A DNA stretch of 64,000 nt, taken from an uncultured Burkholderiales bacterium. GTDB lineage: Bacteria; Pseudomonadota; Gammaproteobacteria; Burkholderiales; Burkholderiaceae_C. Of this stretch, positions 1 through 8,698 are shown piece after piece. How positions within the stretch are numbered: the first letter of the stretch is position 1; each line of letters opens with the position of its first letter. Made by a program: the position numbers and the translations under genes. The stretch is taken from contig CAIJIT010000013.1 of assembly GCA_903820745.1 (NCBI GenBank), positions 16,447 through 80,446 of the forward strand, written 5' to 3'. The notes below the pieces were generated by a model, which saw only the letters and a program-made list of their open reading frames with translations, was not told the DNA's origin and searched no databases.

Positions 1-30
1 GCTTCCAGCCCAGGAAGCCGGGCTTTTTTC
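1..30 (+). terminator. Rho-independent terminator, left arm cut by window edge
   Basis: Bases 1-6 (gcttcc) pair with 13-18 (ggaagc) around a six-base loop, and the right arm continues as cgggc before six T residues at 24-29. The left arm probably continues outside the window as a matching gcccg. This would end a plus-strand gene lying to the left. Bases 31-110 hold nothing else I can identify. Confidence 0.65.
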
Positions 31-120
31 TGGGTTTGCGCCACGCTGGCCCGACGACGGCATGATCCTCTGGCAAATTAACGCACTGACCCGGGCAGCT
101 GACCCGTTCTGGAGCTTTTT

Positions 121-1056
121 TTGAGTAGCAATTTATTGACCCCCCGCATGGCCGGCCTGCTCGAACGGATTCATCGCGCCGGGCGCCCACCGCTGCACAG
201 TTTGACGCCCGAGAAAGCCCGCGTCGCCTACCAGATCGGGGCGGAGATCCTCGACCTGCCGCGGGCGCCCTTGGCCCGCGTCGAAGACCTGCAGTTGCCC
301 GGGGCTGCCGGCCCGCTGGCGGCAAGGCTCTATGCTCCAACAGCCGACCAGCTGCCCATGCTGCTCTACTTGCATGGCGGCGGCTTCACCATCGGCAATC
401 TGGAAACCCACGACAGCTTGTGCCGGCAACTGAGCCTGCGCAGCGGCGCGGCGGTGCTGTCACTCGACTACCGGTTGGCACCCGAGCAGAAGTTTCCGGC
501 CGCGGTCGACGATTGCTGGGCGGTCATGCAATGGCTGGCTTCACATGCGGGCAGCCTCGGGCTCGATGGATCACGGCTGGCAGTCGGCGGCGACAGCGCC
601 GGCGGCACATTGGCGGCAGTGTGCGCCCTGCATGCGCGCGACATCCAGTTGCCGCTGGCGCTGCAGTTGTTGATCACCCCGGGCACCGCCGCCCATGCCG
701 ACAACGCCTCGCACCAGTTGTTTGCCAACGGCTTCCTGCTCGAAGCCGCCTCGATCGAATGGTTTTTCAACCATTACCTCGGTCCGCACCACCGGCGCGA
801 CTGGCGTTTTGCGCCGCTCGAAGCCGCCGACCATGGCGGACTTGCGCCGGCCTGCCTGGTGCTGGCCGAATGCGACCCGCTGGTCGACGAAGGTCTGGCC
901 TATGCCGACGCCATGCGCGCCAACGGCGGGCAGGTGCAACTCGAGTTGTACCGCGGCGTCACCCATGATTTCATCAAGATGGGGCGTTATATTCCCGAAG
1001 CTTTGCTGGCGCTGGACGCCTGCGGCTTGGCCATCAAACAGGCGCTACAGACATGA
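121..1056 (+). CDS. alpha/beta hydrolase, hormone-sensitive-lipase (HSL) family esterase
   Basis: A 311-residue cytosolic carboxylesterase of the HSL class. The HGGGF oxyanion-hole motif lies at residues 85-89 and the nucleophile elbow GDSAGG at 157-162 (Ser159). The acid (AECDPLVDEG) and His (GVTHDF) follow in the right order. The TTG start is chosen because GGAG at 111-114 sits six bases upstream; an ATG at 148 is the alternative. The 3' end overlaps the next gene by 4 bp (ATGA), so the two are probably translated together. Substrate is not predictable; short acyl esters are usual for the family. No signal peptide is seen. Confidence 0.9.
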   Translation: MSSNLLTPRMAGLLERIHRAGRPPLHSLTPEKARVAYQIGAEILDLPRAPLARVEDLQLPGAAGPLAARLYAPTADQLPMLLYLHGGGFTIGNLETHDSLCRQLSLRSGAAVLSLDYRLAPEQKFPAAVDDCWAVMQWLASHAGSLGLDGSRLAVGGDSAGGTLAAVCALHARDIQLPLALQLLITPGTAAHADNASHQLFANGFLLEAASIEWFFNHYLGPHHRRDWRFAPLEAADHGGLAPACLVLAECDPLVDEGLAYADAMRANGGQVQLELYRGVTHDFIKMGRYIPEALLALDACGLAIKQALQT

Positions 1057-1919
1057 CAACCATCACTAGACAGGATTTTCGTTTTGCCGAGCGCCTGCGG
1101 GTGCGCTGGTCCGAGATCGATGCCCAGCAGATCGTCTTCAACGGTCATTACCTGAACTATTTCGACCTCGCCGTCGGTGCCTATTGGCGCGCACTGGCCT
1201 TGCCCTATACCGACACGATGGCAGCCCTCGGAGGCGACCTGTTTGTCCGCAAGGCCACACTCGAATACCTCGGTTCGGCCAGGTATGACGAACAGCTCGA
1301 AGTCGGCGTGCGCTGCGCGCGCATCGGCAACAGCTCGATGCAGGTCATCGGCGCCGTTTTCCGTGGCCAGCAGTTACTTGTCCATGGCGAGCTGATCTAT
1401 GTCTTTGCCGATCCGCTGACGCAATTGCCCATGCCGATTCCGCACCAGTTGCGCGCGGTCCTGACCGATTTCGAAGCCGGCCAGAATATCGTCGAAGTCA
1501 AGCTGGGCGACTGGGCCGAGCTGGGCGGCCATGCCCGTGAAATCCGCCAGCAGGTCTTCATTGATGAACAGAAAATCCCCGCCGAGATGGAATGGGACAG
1601 CGAAGATGCCCGCTGCCTACATGCGGTCGCATTCAACCGCTTCGGCCGGGCCTTGGCCACCGGACGCCTAATGGAACATGTACCCGGCGTGGCCAAGATC
1701 GGCCGCATGGCGGTGATGCGCAATCTGCGCGGCAGCCATATCGGCCGCGATTTGCTCGAAGCCTTGATGAGCCAGGCGCGCCGCGAAGGCTATCGCGAGG
1801 CCGTCCTCCATGCCCAGCTATCAGCCGCTGGTTTCTATGCCCGCGCCGGCTTTGTGCAACGCGGCCCAAGCTTTGAAGAGCTTGGCATTGCGCATGTGGA
1901 AATGGTTTGCGTACTCTGA
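1053..1919 (+). CDS. fusion of YbgC/4HBT-type acyl-CoA thioesterase and GNAT acetyltransferase
   Basis: A 288-residue two-domain protein. Residues ~10-140 are a hot-dog thioesterase of the YbgC/FadM kind: RVRWSEIDAQQ, with Asp23 in the catalytic position, then GHYLNYFD. Residues ~150-288 are a GNAT domain of the YjcF/ElaA type: IRQQVFIDEQ, the acetyl-CoA loop MRNLRGSHIGRDLLEAL and the terminal AAGFYARAGF block. The reading frame is continuous, so this is a true fusion. The gene starts inside the stop of the esterase gene. Both domains use CoA thioesters, so hydrolysis of an acyl-CoA and acyl transfer to an amine could be coupled; the substrates are unknown. Confidence 0.85.
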   Translation: MTTITRQDFRFAERLRVRWSEIDAQQIVFNGHYLNYFDLAVGAYWRALALPYTDTMAALGGDLFVRKATLEYLGSARYDEQLEVGVRCARIGNSSMQVIGAVFRGQQLLVHGELIYVFADPLTQLPMPIPHQLRAVLTDFEAGQNIVEVKLGDWAELGGHAREIRQQVFIDEQKIPAEMEWDSEDARCLHAVAFNRFGRALATGRLMEHVPGVAKIGRMAVMRNLRGSHIGRDLLEALMSQARREGYREAVLHAQLSAAGFYARAGFVQRGPSFEELGIAHVEMVCVL

Positions 1920-1920
1920 C

Positions 1921-2202
1921 TCAGGCGCTGACGAAGGCCTCGACATGTCTTGGTCCTGGCAGGCCGGCATGGCTGGCTGCGGCTTCGATGGCCGCCTGCA
2001 GCGCGGCGTCGATGCCTTGTTCGCAGGCATAGGTTTCCATCAAAGTCAACTGGCCCTCAACAGCTTCCGGGCGGCGCAGCAATTCAGCCCGTAGGCCGGC
2101 ATGGTCGGCGCAGAGCCTGGCCTGCAGGGCCAGCACCTTCTCGCACACGGCGCCCAAATCGGCTTGGGCAATGCGGTAATAGACGTAAATCCTGCGGTTC
2201 AT
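1921..2202 (-). CDS. DUF4936 family protein
   Basis: A 93-residue protein starting MNRRIYVYYRI, with a ferredoxin-like alternation of strands and helices and a conserved LMETY segment. It resembles the DUF4936 family found beside ygfZ in Burkholderiales. No signal peptide or membrane segment. It lies 5 bp downstream of ygfZ on the same strand and is almost certainly co-transcribed with it. It is convergent with the thioesterase-GNAT gene, whose stop is one base away. Function unknown. Confidence 0.7.
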   Translation of the reverse strand: MNRRIYVYYRIAQADLGAVCEKVLALQARLCADHAGLRAELLRRPEAVEGQLTLMETYACEQGIDAALQAAIEAAASHAGLPGPRHVEAFVSA

Positions 2203-2207
2203 CCGGC

Positions 2208-3146
2208 TCAGACCTCGGTACTGAACGCGTAAGGCATGGCCTGCGGCCGCAGCAGCGGGCCGTCGACGCTGCCCAGATGCAAGCTGCCTGAAGTCAGCGC
2301 AGCGATCTTGGCCTCGGCCAGCACCAGGCTGCGCTCGTCGCGCAATGCCGCGCTGGCCACCATGCCGGCAGGTTGGCCGGGATCTTCGCTATGGAATATT
2401 TCCTGTCCCGGCGAAGCCGCACCATCGAGTTCGAACAAATAAGTCCGGCGTTTGATGCCGCCGCGATATTGGCTGCGGGCCACGACTTCCTGACCCGGAT
2501 AACAGCCTTTCTGGAAATTGACCCCGTCGAGCAGCTCCAGGTTCAGCATCTGCGGCACGAATTGCTCGCTGGTGGCATTCAACACCCAGGCCAGCCCGCT
2601 TTGCGCCTCCAGCCAATCCCAGTCAGCCTGCGCCAATGGCGGCAGGGCAGGGGATGGCGCCAGGGCATCCTGCACCAGCATCCAGCGCGAATGGCCACCA
2701 GCATCCGGCAGACGGATGACGCTATCAGCACCGAGCTGGCTGCGACCCCAGCGCTGCGCCGGGGCCTGGGCACCCAGCCAATCAGCCGCATCGACCAGAC
2801 CCCATAGATTGAATTCGTTGCTAGCGTCGCTGAGCTTGCATTTGGCCCGCATCACAAACATGCTCAGCCGCTTCAAAATTGCCGGCAGCAGTTCGGCCGG
2901 CAGCGCCAGCAGAATTTCCTGCTCGTTATTTTTCCAGCCGATCAGATTGGCCAGCAAACGGCCTTTGGCACTGCAAAACCCAGCCAGCCTGGCCTCGCCC
3001 AGCCCCAGTTGGACAAAATCCTGGGTTAATTGCCCATGCAAGAACTTGGCAGCGTCCTCGCCCTTGGCCAGAATCAGGCCCCATTGAGTCAGGCGCAAAG
3101 CGCCACTGCTGGTCGTTGATGTCTTGTTCATGGTCGCGATTATCAT
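2208..3146 (-). CDS. ygfZ: folate-binding protein YgfZ (Fe-S cluster assembly/repair)
   Basis: About 312 residues, close to the usual length. YgfZ is a GcvT-like tetrahydrofolate-binding protein that helps maintain certain Fe-S enzymes. The diagnostic KGCYPGQE motif is present, with its conserved Cys. The start is uncertain: GGAGG at 3150-3154 lies directly upstream of TTG 3149 and ATG 3146, while ATG 3131 (MNKTSTTSS) gives a more family-like N-terminus but lacks a well-spaced ribosome site. Divergent from mltG, with 36 bp between the start codons. Confidence 0.9.
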   Translation of the reverse strand: MIIATMNKTSTTSSGALRLTQWGLILAKGEDAAKFLHGQLTQDFVQLGLGEARLAGFCSAKGRLLANLIGWKNNEQEILLALPAELLPAILKRLSMFVMRAKCKLSDASNEFNLWGLVDAADWLGAQAPAQRWGRSQLGADSVIRLPDAGGHSRWMLVQDALAPSPALPPLAQADWDWLEAQSGLAWVLNATSEQFVPQMLNLELLDGVNFQKGCYPGQEVVARSQYRGGIKRRTYLFELDGAASPGQEIFHSEDPGQPAGMVASAALRDERSLVLAEAKIAALTSGSLHLGSVDGPLLRPQAMPYAFSTEV

Positions 3147-3182
3147 CAACCTCCGGATCAGGACAACCAGGCAAGGGTATTG

Positions 3183-4181
3183 ATGAAGCGAACCATGGGC
3201 AAAATTCTGGCAATTTTGCTGTTTCTCCTGCTATTTGCGGGGGGTTGGGCAGGCTGGTGGCTGGCAACTCCGCTGCGGCTCGTCAGCGATTCGGTTGAGT
3301 TGTCGATCGAACCGGGCAACTCGCCGCGCGAAGTCGCTTTAGCCTGGGTCAATGCCGGTGTGCAGTCCGATCCGCGGCTGCTTTACCAATGGTTCCGCTG
3401 GTCTGGACAGTCGCGGCTGATTCGCGCTGGCAGCTACGAAATTCATCGCGGCGAGAGCGCCTTGCAACTGTTGCAGAAAATGGTGCGAGGCGACCAGGTG
3501 CTCGAGCAATTGCGTTTCATCGAGGGCTGGACCTTCAGCCAGATGCGTGCCGCCATCGCCCGCGCGCCAGCGCTGAAGCCGGCCACGGCGGACTTGACCG
3601 AGGCGCAGCTGATGACCTTGATCGGCGCGCCAGGCCAGGCGGCAGAAGGGCGCTTCTTTCCCGATACCTATGCGTACAGCCGCGGCGTCAGCGACCTGAC
3701 CTTGCTCAAGCGTGCGCATCAGGCGATGCAAAAACGGCTGGCCGCTGCCTGGAGCTTGCGCGCCGACGGTTTGCCCTTGAAAAGCGCCGATGAAGCGCTG
3801 ATCCTGGCCTCGATCATCGAAAAAGAGACCGGTGCCGCTTCCGAGCGCGCCCTGATCGGCGCCGTATTCATCAACCGCTTGCGCATCGGCATGCCGCTGC
3901 AAACCGATCCGACCGTGATCTATGGCCTGGGCGAGCGCTATACCGGCCGTTTGCGCAAACGCGATCTGCTGGCCGACCAGCCTTTCAACACCTATCTGCG
4001 CCGCGGTCTGCCGCCCACGCCGATCTCGATGCCGGGTAATGCGGCCTTGCTGGCGGCACTCCATCCGGCGCCCAGCGAAGCCCAATATTTCGTGGCCCGC
4101 GGCGACGGCAGCAGTGAATTCAGCGACACGCTGTCCGCGCATAATCGCGCGGTGAACAAATACCAGCGCAGCAACAAGTGA
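3183..4181 (+). CDS. mltG: endolytic murein transglycosylase MltG
   Basis: A 332-residue inner-membrane protein of the YceG family, which cuts nascent glycan strands and so ends their elongation. One N-terminal transmembrane helix (residues ~6-26) is followed by a LysM-like segment and the catalytic domain with SIIEKETG, carrying the catalytic Glu, then [23 protein letters not shown] 3183 is preferred over TTG 3180 because AAGGG at 3173-3177 is well spaced. It overlaps tmk by 4 bp (GTGA). The mltG-tmk-holB order is common in Proteobacteria. Confidence 0.95.
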   Translation: MKRTMGKILAILLFLLLFAGGWAGWWLATPLRLVSDSVELSIEPGNSPREVALAWVNAGVQSDPRLLYQWFRWSGQSRLIRAGSYEIHRGESALQLLQKMVRGDQVLEQLRFIEGWTFSQMRAAIARAPALKPATADLTEAQLMTLIGAPGQAAEGRFFPDTYAYSRGVSDLTLLKRAHQAMQKRLAAAWSLRADGLPLKSADEALILASIIEKETGAASERALIGAVFINRLRIGMPLQTDPTVIYGLGERYTGRLRKRDLLADQPFNTYLRRGLPPTPISMPGNAALLAALHPAPSEAQYFVARGDGSSEFSDTLSAHNRAVNKYQRSNK

Positions 4182-4789
4182 CAGCCAGATTCATCAGTTT
4201 CGAGGGCATCGATGGTGCCGGCAAATCGACCCATATCGCCACCCTGACCGCCAGGCTCGAACAGCGCGGCGCCACGGTCATCAACACGCGCGAGCCCGGC
4301 GGCACCGAACTGGCCGAGACCTTGCGCGAGCTGGTTCTGCACAGCAGCATGGACAGTTTGACCGAGGCTCTGCTGGTTTTTGCCGGGCGCCGCGACCATC
4401 TGCAGCAGGTCATCCAGCCAGCACTCGACGCCGGCAAGACCGTGCTTTGCGACCGTTTTACCGATGCCAGTTTTGCTTACCAGGGCGGCGGCCGCGGTGT
4501 CGACTTGACGGTACTTGGAACGCTCGAAAAATGGGTGCAGGGCGATCGACAACCTGATCTGACGCTGTGGTTCGACCTGCCGCCGGAGATGGCCGCCCAG
4601 CGCAGGGCTGCGGCACGTGCGGCTGATCGTTTCGAGCAGCAGGATCTGGACTTTTTCGAGCGCGTGCGGGCTGCTTATGCAATGCGCGCCGAGTCTGCAC
4701 CGCAACGCTTTGTCCGGCTTGACGCCAGCCTGTCGGTTGACGCGGTGGCGGCCCAGATCGCCGCAGTCATGGAGTCGCGCGGATGGTAG
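4178..4789 (+). CDS. tmk: thymidylate kinase
   Basis: A 203-residue enzyme that phosphorylates dTMP to dTDP. It has a P-loop ([10 protein letters not shown], residues ~9-18), the DRF motif in [16 protein letters not shown] and a short LID region rich in Arg ([15 protein letters not shown]). Start codon is GTG inside the mltG stop, so translation is probably coupled. It overlaps holB by 7 bp. Confidence 0.96.
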   Translation: MTARFISFEGIDGAGKSTHIATLTARLEQRGATVINTREPGGTELAETLRELVLHSSMDSLTEALLVFAGRRDHLQQVIQPALDAGKTVLCDRFTDASFAYQGGGRGVDLTVLGTLEKWVQGDRQPDLTLWFDLPPEMAAQRRAAARAADRFEQQDLDFFERVRAAYAMRAESAPQRFVRLDASLSVDAVAAQIAAVMESRGW

Positions 4790-5796
4790 GCGGTTTGCTG
4801 CCCTGGCTGGCCTTGCCGCTGAGCCAGGCCTTGGCGACATCGCACTCACATGCCTTGCTGGTGCAGGGGCCGGCTGGCGTCGGCCAGTTCGACCTGGCGC
4901 TGGCCTTGGCGCAAGCCTGGCTGTGCGAGGCGCCGCAAACCGATTCGCCCCGCCAAGGCTGGGCCTGCTTGTCCTGCGCCAGCTGCAAGCTGTTCAGTGC
5001 GCACACGCACCCTGACTTTCAACTGCTGCTGCCCGAAGCGCTGCGCGAATCACTGGGCTGGGAGGAGGGCGCCGAGGCCTCTGGCGAAGCCAAAGCCTCC
5101 AAGGCCAAGCCGAGCCGCGAGATCAAGATCGATGCAGTGCGCGCGGCACTTGGATTTACCCAAGCCACCTCGGCCCGCGGTCGCGCCAAGGTGGTGCTGG
5201 TCTACCCGGCCGAAGCGCTCAATATGGTCGCAGCCAATGCCTTGCTGAAGACGCTGGAGGAACCCTCGGGCAGTTTGCGTTTCGTACTGGCCAGCAATGC
5301 GCCCGAAGCGCTGCTGCCGACGATCCGCAGCCGCTGTCAGCCCCTGCCATTGCCGCTGCCAGCCAGGGTACCCGCCTTGCAATGGCTGGCAGAGCAGGGC
5401 GTTGATGACCCCGAACTGCTGCTTGACGCGGCCGGTGGCCGGCCGCAGGAAGCGCGTGACTGGTTCGAAGCTGGTTTGCGCGCCAGCGTCTGGCAACAAT
5501 TGCCCCAGCAACTGGCCCGCGGCGAAGCCCAGGCGCTGGCCAACTGGCCGCCAGCGCGCGCGATCGACGCTTTGCAACGCCTTTGCCACGACCTGCTGCG
5601 CCGCGCCCATGCAGCGCCGCCGACTTATTTCCCCCTGTCCGCCTTGCCCAAGCCTGGTCCGGCCGCGCCTCTGCATGCCTGGGCGGCAGCGCTGCGCCAG
5701 GCAGCAAGGCATGCCGAACATCCGCTCAATGCCGGTCTGCTGATCGAGTCCTTGTTTGCCCAAGGCAAGCAAGCTTTGCAGGTCAGGGCGGGCTGA
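4783..5796 (+). CDS. holB: DNA polymerase III delta' subunit
   Basis: A 337-residue clamp-loader subunit. The Walker A region is degenerate ([10 protein letters not shown], no Lys), as expected for delta', which does not hydrolyse ATP. A four-Cys zinc module spans residues ~46-68 (Cys then WACLSCASC), and a sensor-like region includes [22 protein letters not shown] followed by SRCQP. A Lys/Ala-rich insert ([11 protein letters not shown]) precedes IKIDAVR. Same transcription unit as tmk (7-bp overlap). Confidence 0.94.
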   Translation: MVGGLLPWLALPLSQALATSHSHALLVQGPAGVGQFDLALALAQAWLCEAPQTDSPRQGWACLSCASCKLFSAHTHPDFQLLLPEALRESLGWEEGAEASGEAKASKAKPSREIKIDAVRAALGFTQATSARGRAKVVLVYPAEALNMVAANALLKTLEEPSGSLRFVLASNAPEALLPTIRSRCQPLPLPLPARVPALQWLAEQGVDDPELLLDAAGGRPQEARDWFEAGLRASVWQQLPQQLARGEAQALANWPPARAIDALQRLCHDLLRRAHAAPPTYFPLSALPKPGPAAPLHAWAAALRQAARHAEHPLNAGLLIESLFAQGKQALQVRAG

Positions 5797-5805
5797 GCCT
5801 TCGGT

Positions 5806-6174
5806 ATGAGTGATCTGCCTAGCAAACCCGACGACGCCAGCCCGAGCGTGATCCAGTTGATCTTTCGCGACAAGGCGGCGCTCTATGCGGCTTACATACC
5901 GCTGTTCAGCGCTGGCGGACTGTTTGTGCCCACCAAGCAGGCCCATCTGCTGGGCGATCAGATCTATTTGCTGATCGGCCTGCCGGGCGATGCCCAGCGC
6001 TATCCGATCGTCGGCAAGGTCGCCTGGCTGACACCGGCCAATGCAGCCGGCGGACGCAGTGAAGGCATCGGCGTGAGTTTCCCCGCAGACCCGGCGGGCA
6101 AGGACCTCAAGCCAATGATCGAAAAAATCCTCGGTTCAATGCTCGCATCGAACAAGCCGAGCCAGACAATTTGA
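5806..6174 (+). CDS. pilZ: PilZ-domain protein, type IV pilus assembly
   Basis: A 122-residue single-domain protein of the original PilZ class. The fold signature VGKVAWLTP and GIGVSF is present, but the RxxxR and D/NxSxxG c-di-GMP-binding motifs are absent, as in PilZ proteins needed for type IV pilus biogenesis. It starts 9 bp after holB. The holB-pilZ-tatD arrangement is common in Beta- and Gammaproteobacteria. Confidence 0.88.
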   Translation: MSDLPSKPDDASPSVIQLIFRDKAALYAAYIPLFSAGGLFVPTKQAHLLGDQIYLLIGLPGDAQRYPIVGKVAWLTPANAAGGRSEGIGVSFPADPAGKDLKPMIEKILGSMLASNKPSQTI

Positions 6175-6190
6175 GCCACGACCTTCATCC

Positions 6191-6967
6191 ATGTTCATCG
6201 ATTCGCATTGCCACCTGAGTTTTCCCGAACTGCAATCCCAGCTGCCGCATATCCTGGCCGAGATGAAAGCGGCACAGGTCGAGCAGGCGATCTGCATCTG
6301 CACGACGATGGAGGATTTCCCCAACGTCAGCAGGCTGGCCGATGAGCATCAACATCTCTGGGCCACCGTCGGCGTTCATCCCGACAATGAGGATGTGCAT
6401 GAACCCGATGTCAACGAGTTGGTGCAGGCCGCCAAGCACCCAAAAGTCGTTGCCATCGGCGAGACCGGGCTCGACTATTACCGGCTCAATGGCCGCAGCA
6501 TCGAACAAATGGAATGGCAGCGCGAACGCTTCCGGGTCCATATCCGCGCGGCCTTGCTGGCGGCAAAACCCTTGGTCATCCATACCCGCAGCAGCGCTGC
6601 CGACACCCTGCGTTTGCTCGATGAAATGGGCGGCGAAAAAGCCGGCGGCGTTTTCCACTGTTTCACCGAAAGCGCCGAAGTCGCTCTGGCAGCTGTAGAG
6701 CGGGGGTTTTACATCTCCTTCTCGGGCATCCTGACCTTCAAGAACGCCCAGAGCTTGCGCGATGTCGCCAAATTGCTGCCGCTGGAGCGCCTGTTGATCG
6801 AGACCGACAGCCCCTATCTGGCGCCGGCACCACACCGCGGCAAACTCAACAGCCCGGCTTATGTGCCCCATGTGGCGGCCGCTTTGGCTGATGTCAAAGG
6901 CTGTTCGCTGGCTGAGCTGGCGGCACAGACTTCGGCCAATTGCCGGCAATTGTTCGGCTTGAATTGA
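6191..6967 (+). CDS. TatD family metal-dependent hydrolase/DNase
   Basis: A 258-residue TIM-barrel hydrolase. The metal-binding residues are visible as SHCHLSF near the start, GETGLDYY (Glu), VIHTRSS, VFHCFTE and ETDSPYLAP near residue 200. TatD proteins have been linked to 3'-5' exonuclease and D-aminoacyl-tRNA deacylase activities. It lies 16 bp after pilZ and is probably co-transcribed with it. Confidence 0.93.
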   Translation: MFIDSHCHLSFPELQSQLPHILAEMKAAQVEQAICICTTMEDFPNVSRLADEHQHLWATVGVHPDNEDVHEPDVNELVQAAKHPKVVAIGETGLDYYRLNGRSIEQMEWQRERFRVHIRAALLAAKPLVIHTRSSAADTLRLLDEMGGEKAGGVFHCFTESAEVALAAVERGFYISFSGILTFKNAQSLRDVAKLLPLERLLIETDSPYLAPAPHRGKLNSPAYVPHVAAALADVKGCSLAELAAQTSANCRQLFGLN

Positions 6968-6973
6968 GCGCAG

Positions 6974-7600
6974 ATGAAAAAACTGCTGCCATGCCTGCTG
7001 GTGGTTGCTTTGCATGGCCTGCTGCAAGCCGGACCTGTCGATGAATTAACCGCTGCCGCTGAACGCAACAACGGCAGCGGCGTGCTGACCTTGTTGCTGC
7101 GGGGCGTCGATCCGAATGCGGCCGACTCGAAGGGCCGGACCGCCTTGAACATCGCCTTGCGCGAAGAATCGGACAAGGCGCTCGACAGCTTGTTGGCCTA
7201 TCCGCAGCTTGACCTCAATGCCGCCAATGCCAACGGCGAGACCCCGCTGATGCTGGCCGCGCTGAAAGGTCGGCTTGAATGGGTGCAGTTGCTGGTCAAA
7301 CGCGGCGCCAAGATCAACCGGGGCGGCTGGACGCCGCTGCATTACGCCTGCAGCGGCCCTGACAACGGCGTGGCCTTGTGGCTGATCGCCCAGGGTGCCG
7401 ACATCAATGCGCGCTCACCAAATGGCACCACGCCCTTGATGATGAGCGTTCGCTACGGCCCGGCCGATCTGGCCGAAGACTTGTTGAAGGCCGGCGCTGA
7501 CCGCTTGCTGCGCAACGAACAACATCTCGACGCGGCAGATTTTGCATTGGCTGCAGGGCGCGATCGGTTGCTGCAACTGCTCAGGCTTGCGCCGCGATAG
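6974..7600 (+). CDS. exported ankyrin-repeat protein
   Basis: 208 residues with a probable N-terminal signal peptide (MKKLLPCLLVVALHGLLQA). At least four ankyrin repeats follow, marked by DSKGRTALNIAL, ANGETPLMLAALKGRLEWVQLL, GWTPLHYAC and SPNGTTPLMMSVRYG. Probably a periplasmic protein-protein interaction module. It starts 6 bp after tatD and closes this operon. The partner is unknown. Confidence 0.85.
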   Translation: MKKLLPCLLVVALHGLLQAGPVDELTAAAERNNGSGVLTLLLRGVDPNAADSKGRTALNIALREESDKALDSLLAYPQLDLNAANANGETPLMLAALKGRLEWVQLLVKRGAKINRGGWTPLHYACSGPDNGVALWLIAQGADINARSPNGTTPLMMSVRYGPADLAEDLLKAGADRLLRNEQHLDAADFALAAGRDRLLQLLRLAPR

Positions 7601-7632
7601 TCTGGCAACAACGCCAGGCTGACTGGTTTCGA

Positions 7633-8052
7633 TCAGAGCGTTTGAGCGCAAAATACCGCTGGGGCGACGATGCGCGTACGTCCAATGGTGCCACGCTGCA
7701 GCAGTCCGGCGCGACGATCCCCAGTCACCAAATAGTCAGCCTCGCTGGTCAAGGCCATTGCGAGCAGGAACTCGTCACTGGGATCGGTCAGGTTCATTTC
7801 AGCCGGGAGAGGGGACAAAACAAGCAGAACGAGGGCGCGTTGCATGTTGTTCACCATCGTGCCGATGCGGTGGGCCGGCAGTATCGGCTTGAGTTTGGGA
7901 TAGCGACTCGCCCGCCGCAACTGGTCAAGCTGTACCGTCGAGGTCACTAATTCGAATTTGCCTGCGCGCCAAGCCTTGTAGATGACATCAGACGGACCAT
8001 GCGGCGAAATCATCGCACCGAGCAACACATTGGTGTCGAGGATGACACACAT
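7633..8052 (-). CDS. PIN-domain toxin of a type II toxin-antitoxin pair
   Basis: A 139-residue PIN nuclease of the 'putative toxin-antitoxin system toxin component, PIN family' type. Acidic metal ligands are visible in VILDTNVLLGA, DPSDEFLLAMA and ADYLVTGDRR. The ATG at 8052 overlaps the antitoxin stop by one base (TGATG), which implies translational coupling; TTG 8055 is a weaker option. The likely activity is cleavage of an RNA, but the target is unknown. Confidence 0.88.
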   Translation of the reverse strand: MCVILDTNVLLGAMISPHGPSDVIYKAWRAGKFELVTSTVQLDQLRRASRYPKLKPILPAHRIGTMVNNMQRALVLLVLSPLPAEMNLTDPSDEFLLAMALTSEADYLVTGDRRAGLLQRGTIGRTRIVAPAVFCAQTL

Positions 8053-8291
8053 CAATGTTCACGCGCCCACTGTACGGCCTCTTCGATGAGGTTCGTTATT
8101 TCTGACGCGCCCATACCGATCGTGGCTGCCTTGGCTTGTTCAACGGCCTTCTCCAGCAGGTAGGAGCGCACGGCCTCCTCAATGAAGCGTGACAGGTCAC
8201 CTTTACGACCGCCGCCTTGCGCGGCGATGAACATGCGAACGGACTGATCCGTGTCTGGTGACACAGCGATGTTCCAGCGGACTGTATCCAT
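8052..8291 (-). CDS. antitoxin partner of the PIN toxin (ribbon-helix-helix-like)
   Basis: A 79-residue protein. The start VRWNIAVSPDTDQSVRMFIAAQ looks like the DNA-binding strand and first helix of a ribbon-helix-helix protein. It continues with GDLSRFIEEAVRSYLLEKAV and a C-terminal helix that would clamp the toxin. It is the first gene of the pair and probably represses its own promoter, as is typical. A promoter with a palindromic -10 region lies about 30 bp upstream. Confidence 0.8.
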   Translation of the reverse strand: MDTVRWNIAVSPDTDQSVRMFIAAQGGGRKGDLSRFIEEAVRSYLLEKAVEQAKAATIGMGASEITNLIEEAVQWAREH

Positions 8292-8320
8292 GATGGCTTG
8301 AGTGTGAGACCGTGTCGGTG

Positions 8321-8349
8321 TTTATACACTTACCGATCGGGTCAGGCAA
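8321..8349 (-). promoter_or_regulatory. sigma-70-type promoter of the toxin-antitoxin operon
   Basis: On the minus strand the -35 hexamer TTGCCT (8344-8349) and the -10 hexamer TATAAA (8321-8326) are separated by exactly 17 bases. They match the consensus at 4 and 5 of 6 positions. Transcription would begin near 8314, giving a short leader before the antitoxin ATG at 8291. The -10 lies inside an inverted repeat, gtgttta/tacac (8318-8329), a plausible operator for the antitoxin. Confidence 0.6.
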
Positions 8350-8698
8350 GCAAGCCCGAACCTCCACATATAGTCGACAATGTGTATTATGTAAAATTAC
8401 ATTTATCGATTGGCCTGAACAATAAACAACACCCCTCCAAACCCGCCAATCCCGTAGCCCGAGATGAGACCGAAGGTCGGCATGCGGGGACTCCACGCTT
8501 TTTAATGTAGAAACTTTCATTCATTGAAAACCACTTGGATTAGAAATCGAAAGTAAAGTCTCAACTTTTTTGACCCCTGGTACGCTCGATCGTGTTCCCC
8601 GCATTCCGGCTGCGCCGTTATGCGAGCTACAGGTGATGCGATAGTCGAGCTGCCGGATCAACGAGGGCCGGAATGAATTCAACCAGGATGAAAAAAGA
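8350..8698. other. intergenic region without a recognisable gene
   Basis: About 350 bases between the toxin-antitoxin promoter and the dehalogenase gene, more AT-rich than its surroundings. It holds small hairpins (gacc-gaa-ggtc at 8468-8478; tttca-ttcat-tgaaa at 8515-8529) but no convincing open frame. The dehalogenase promoter should lie in its right half; I could not pick it out. Confidence 0.5.

Noticed and set aside
7602-7617. CTGGC-aacaac-GCCAG as a terminator between the ankyrin and toxin genes
   Set aside because: Only five pairs and no T-run on either strand.
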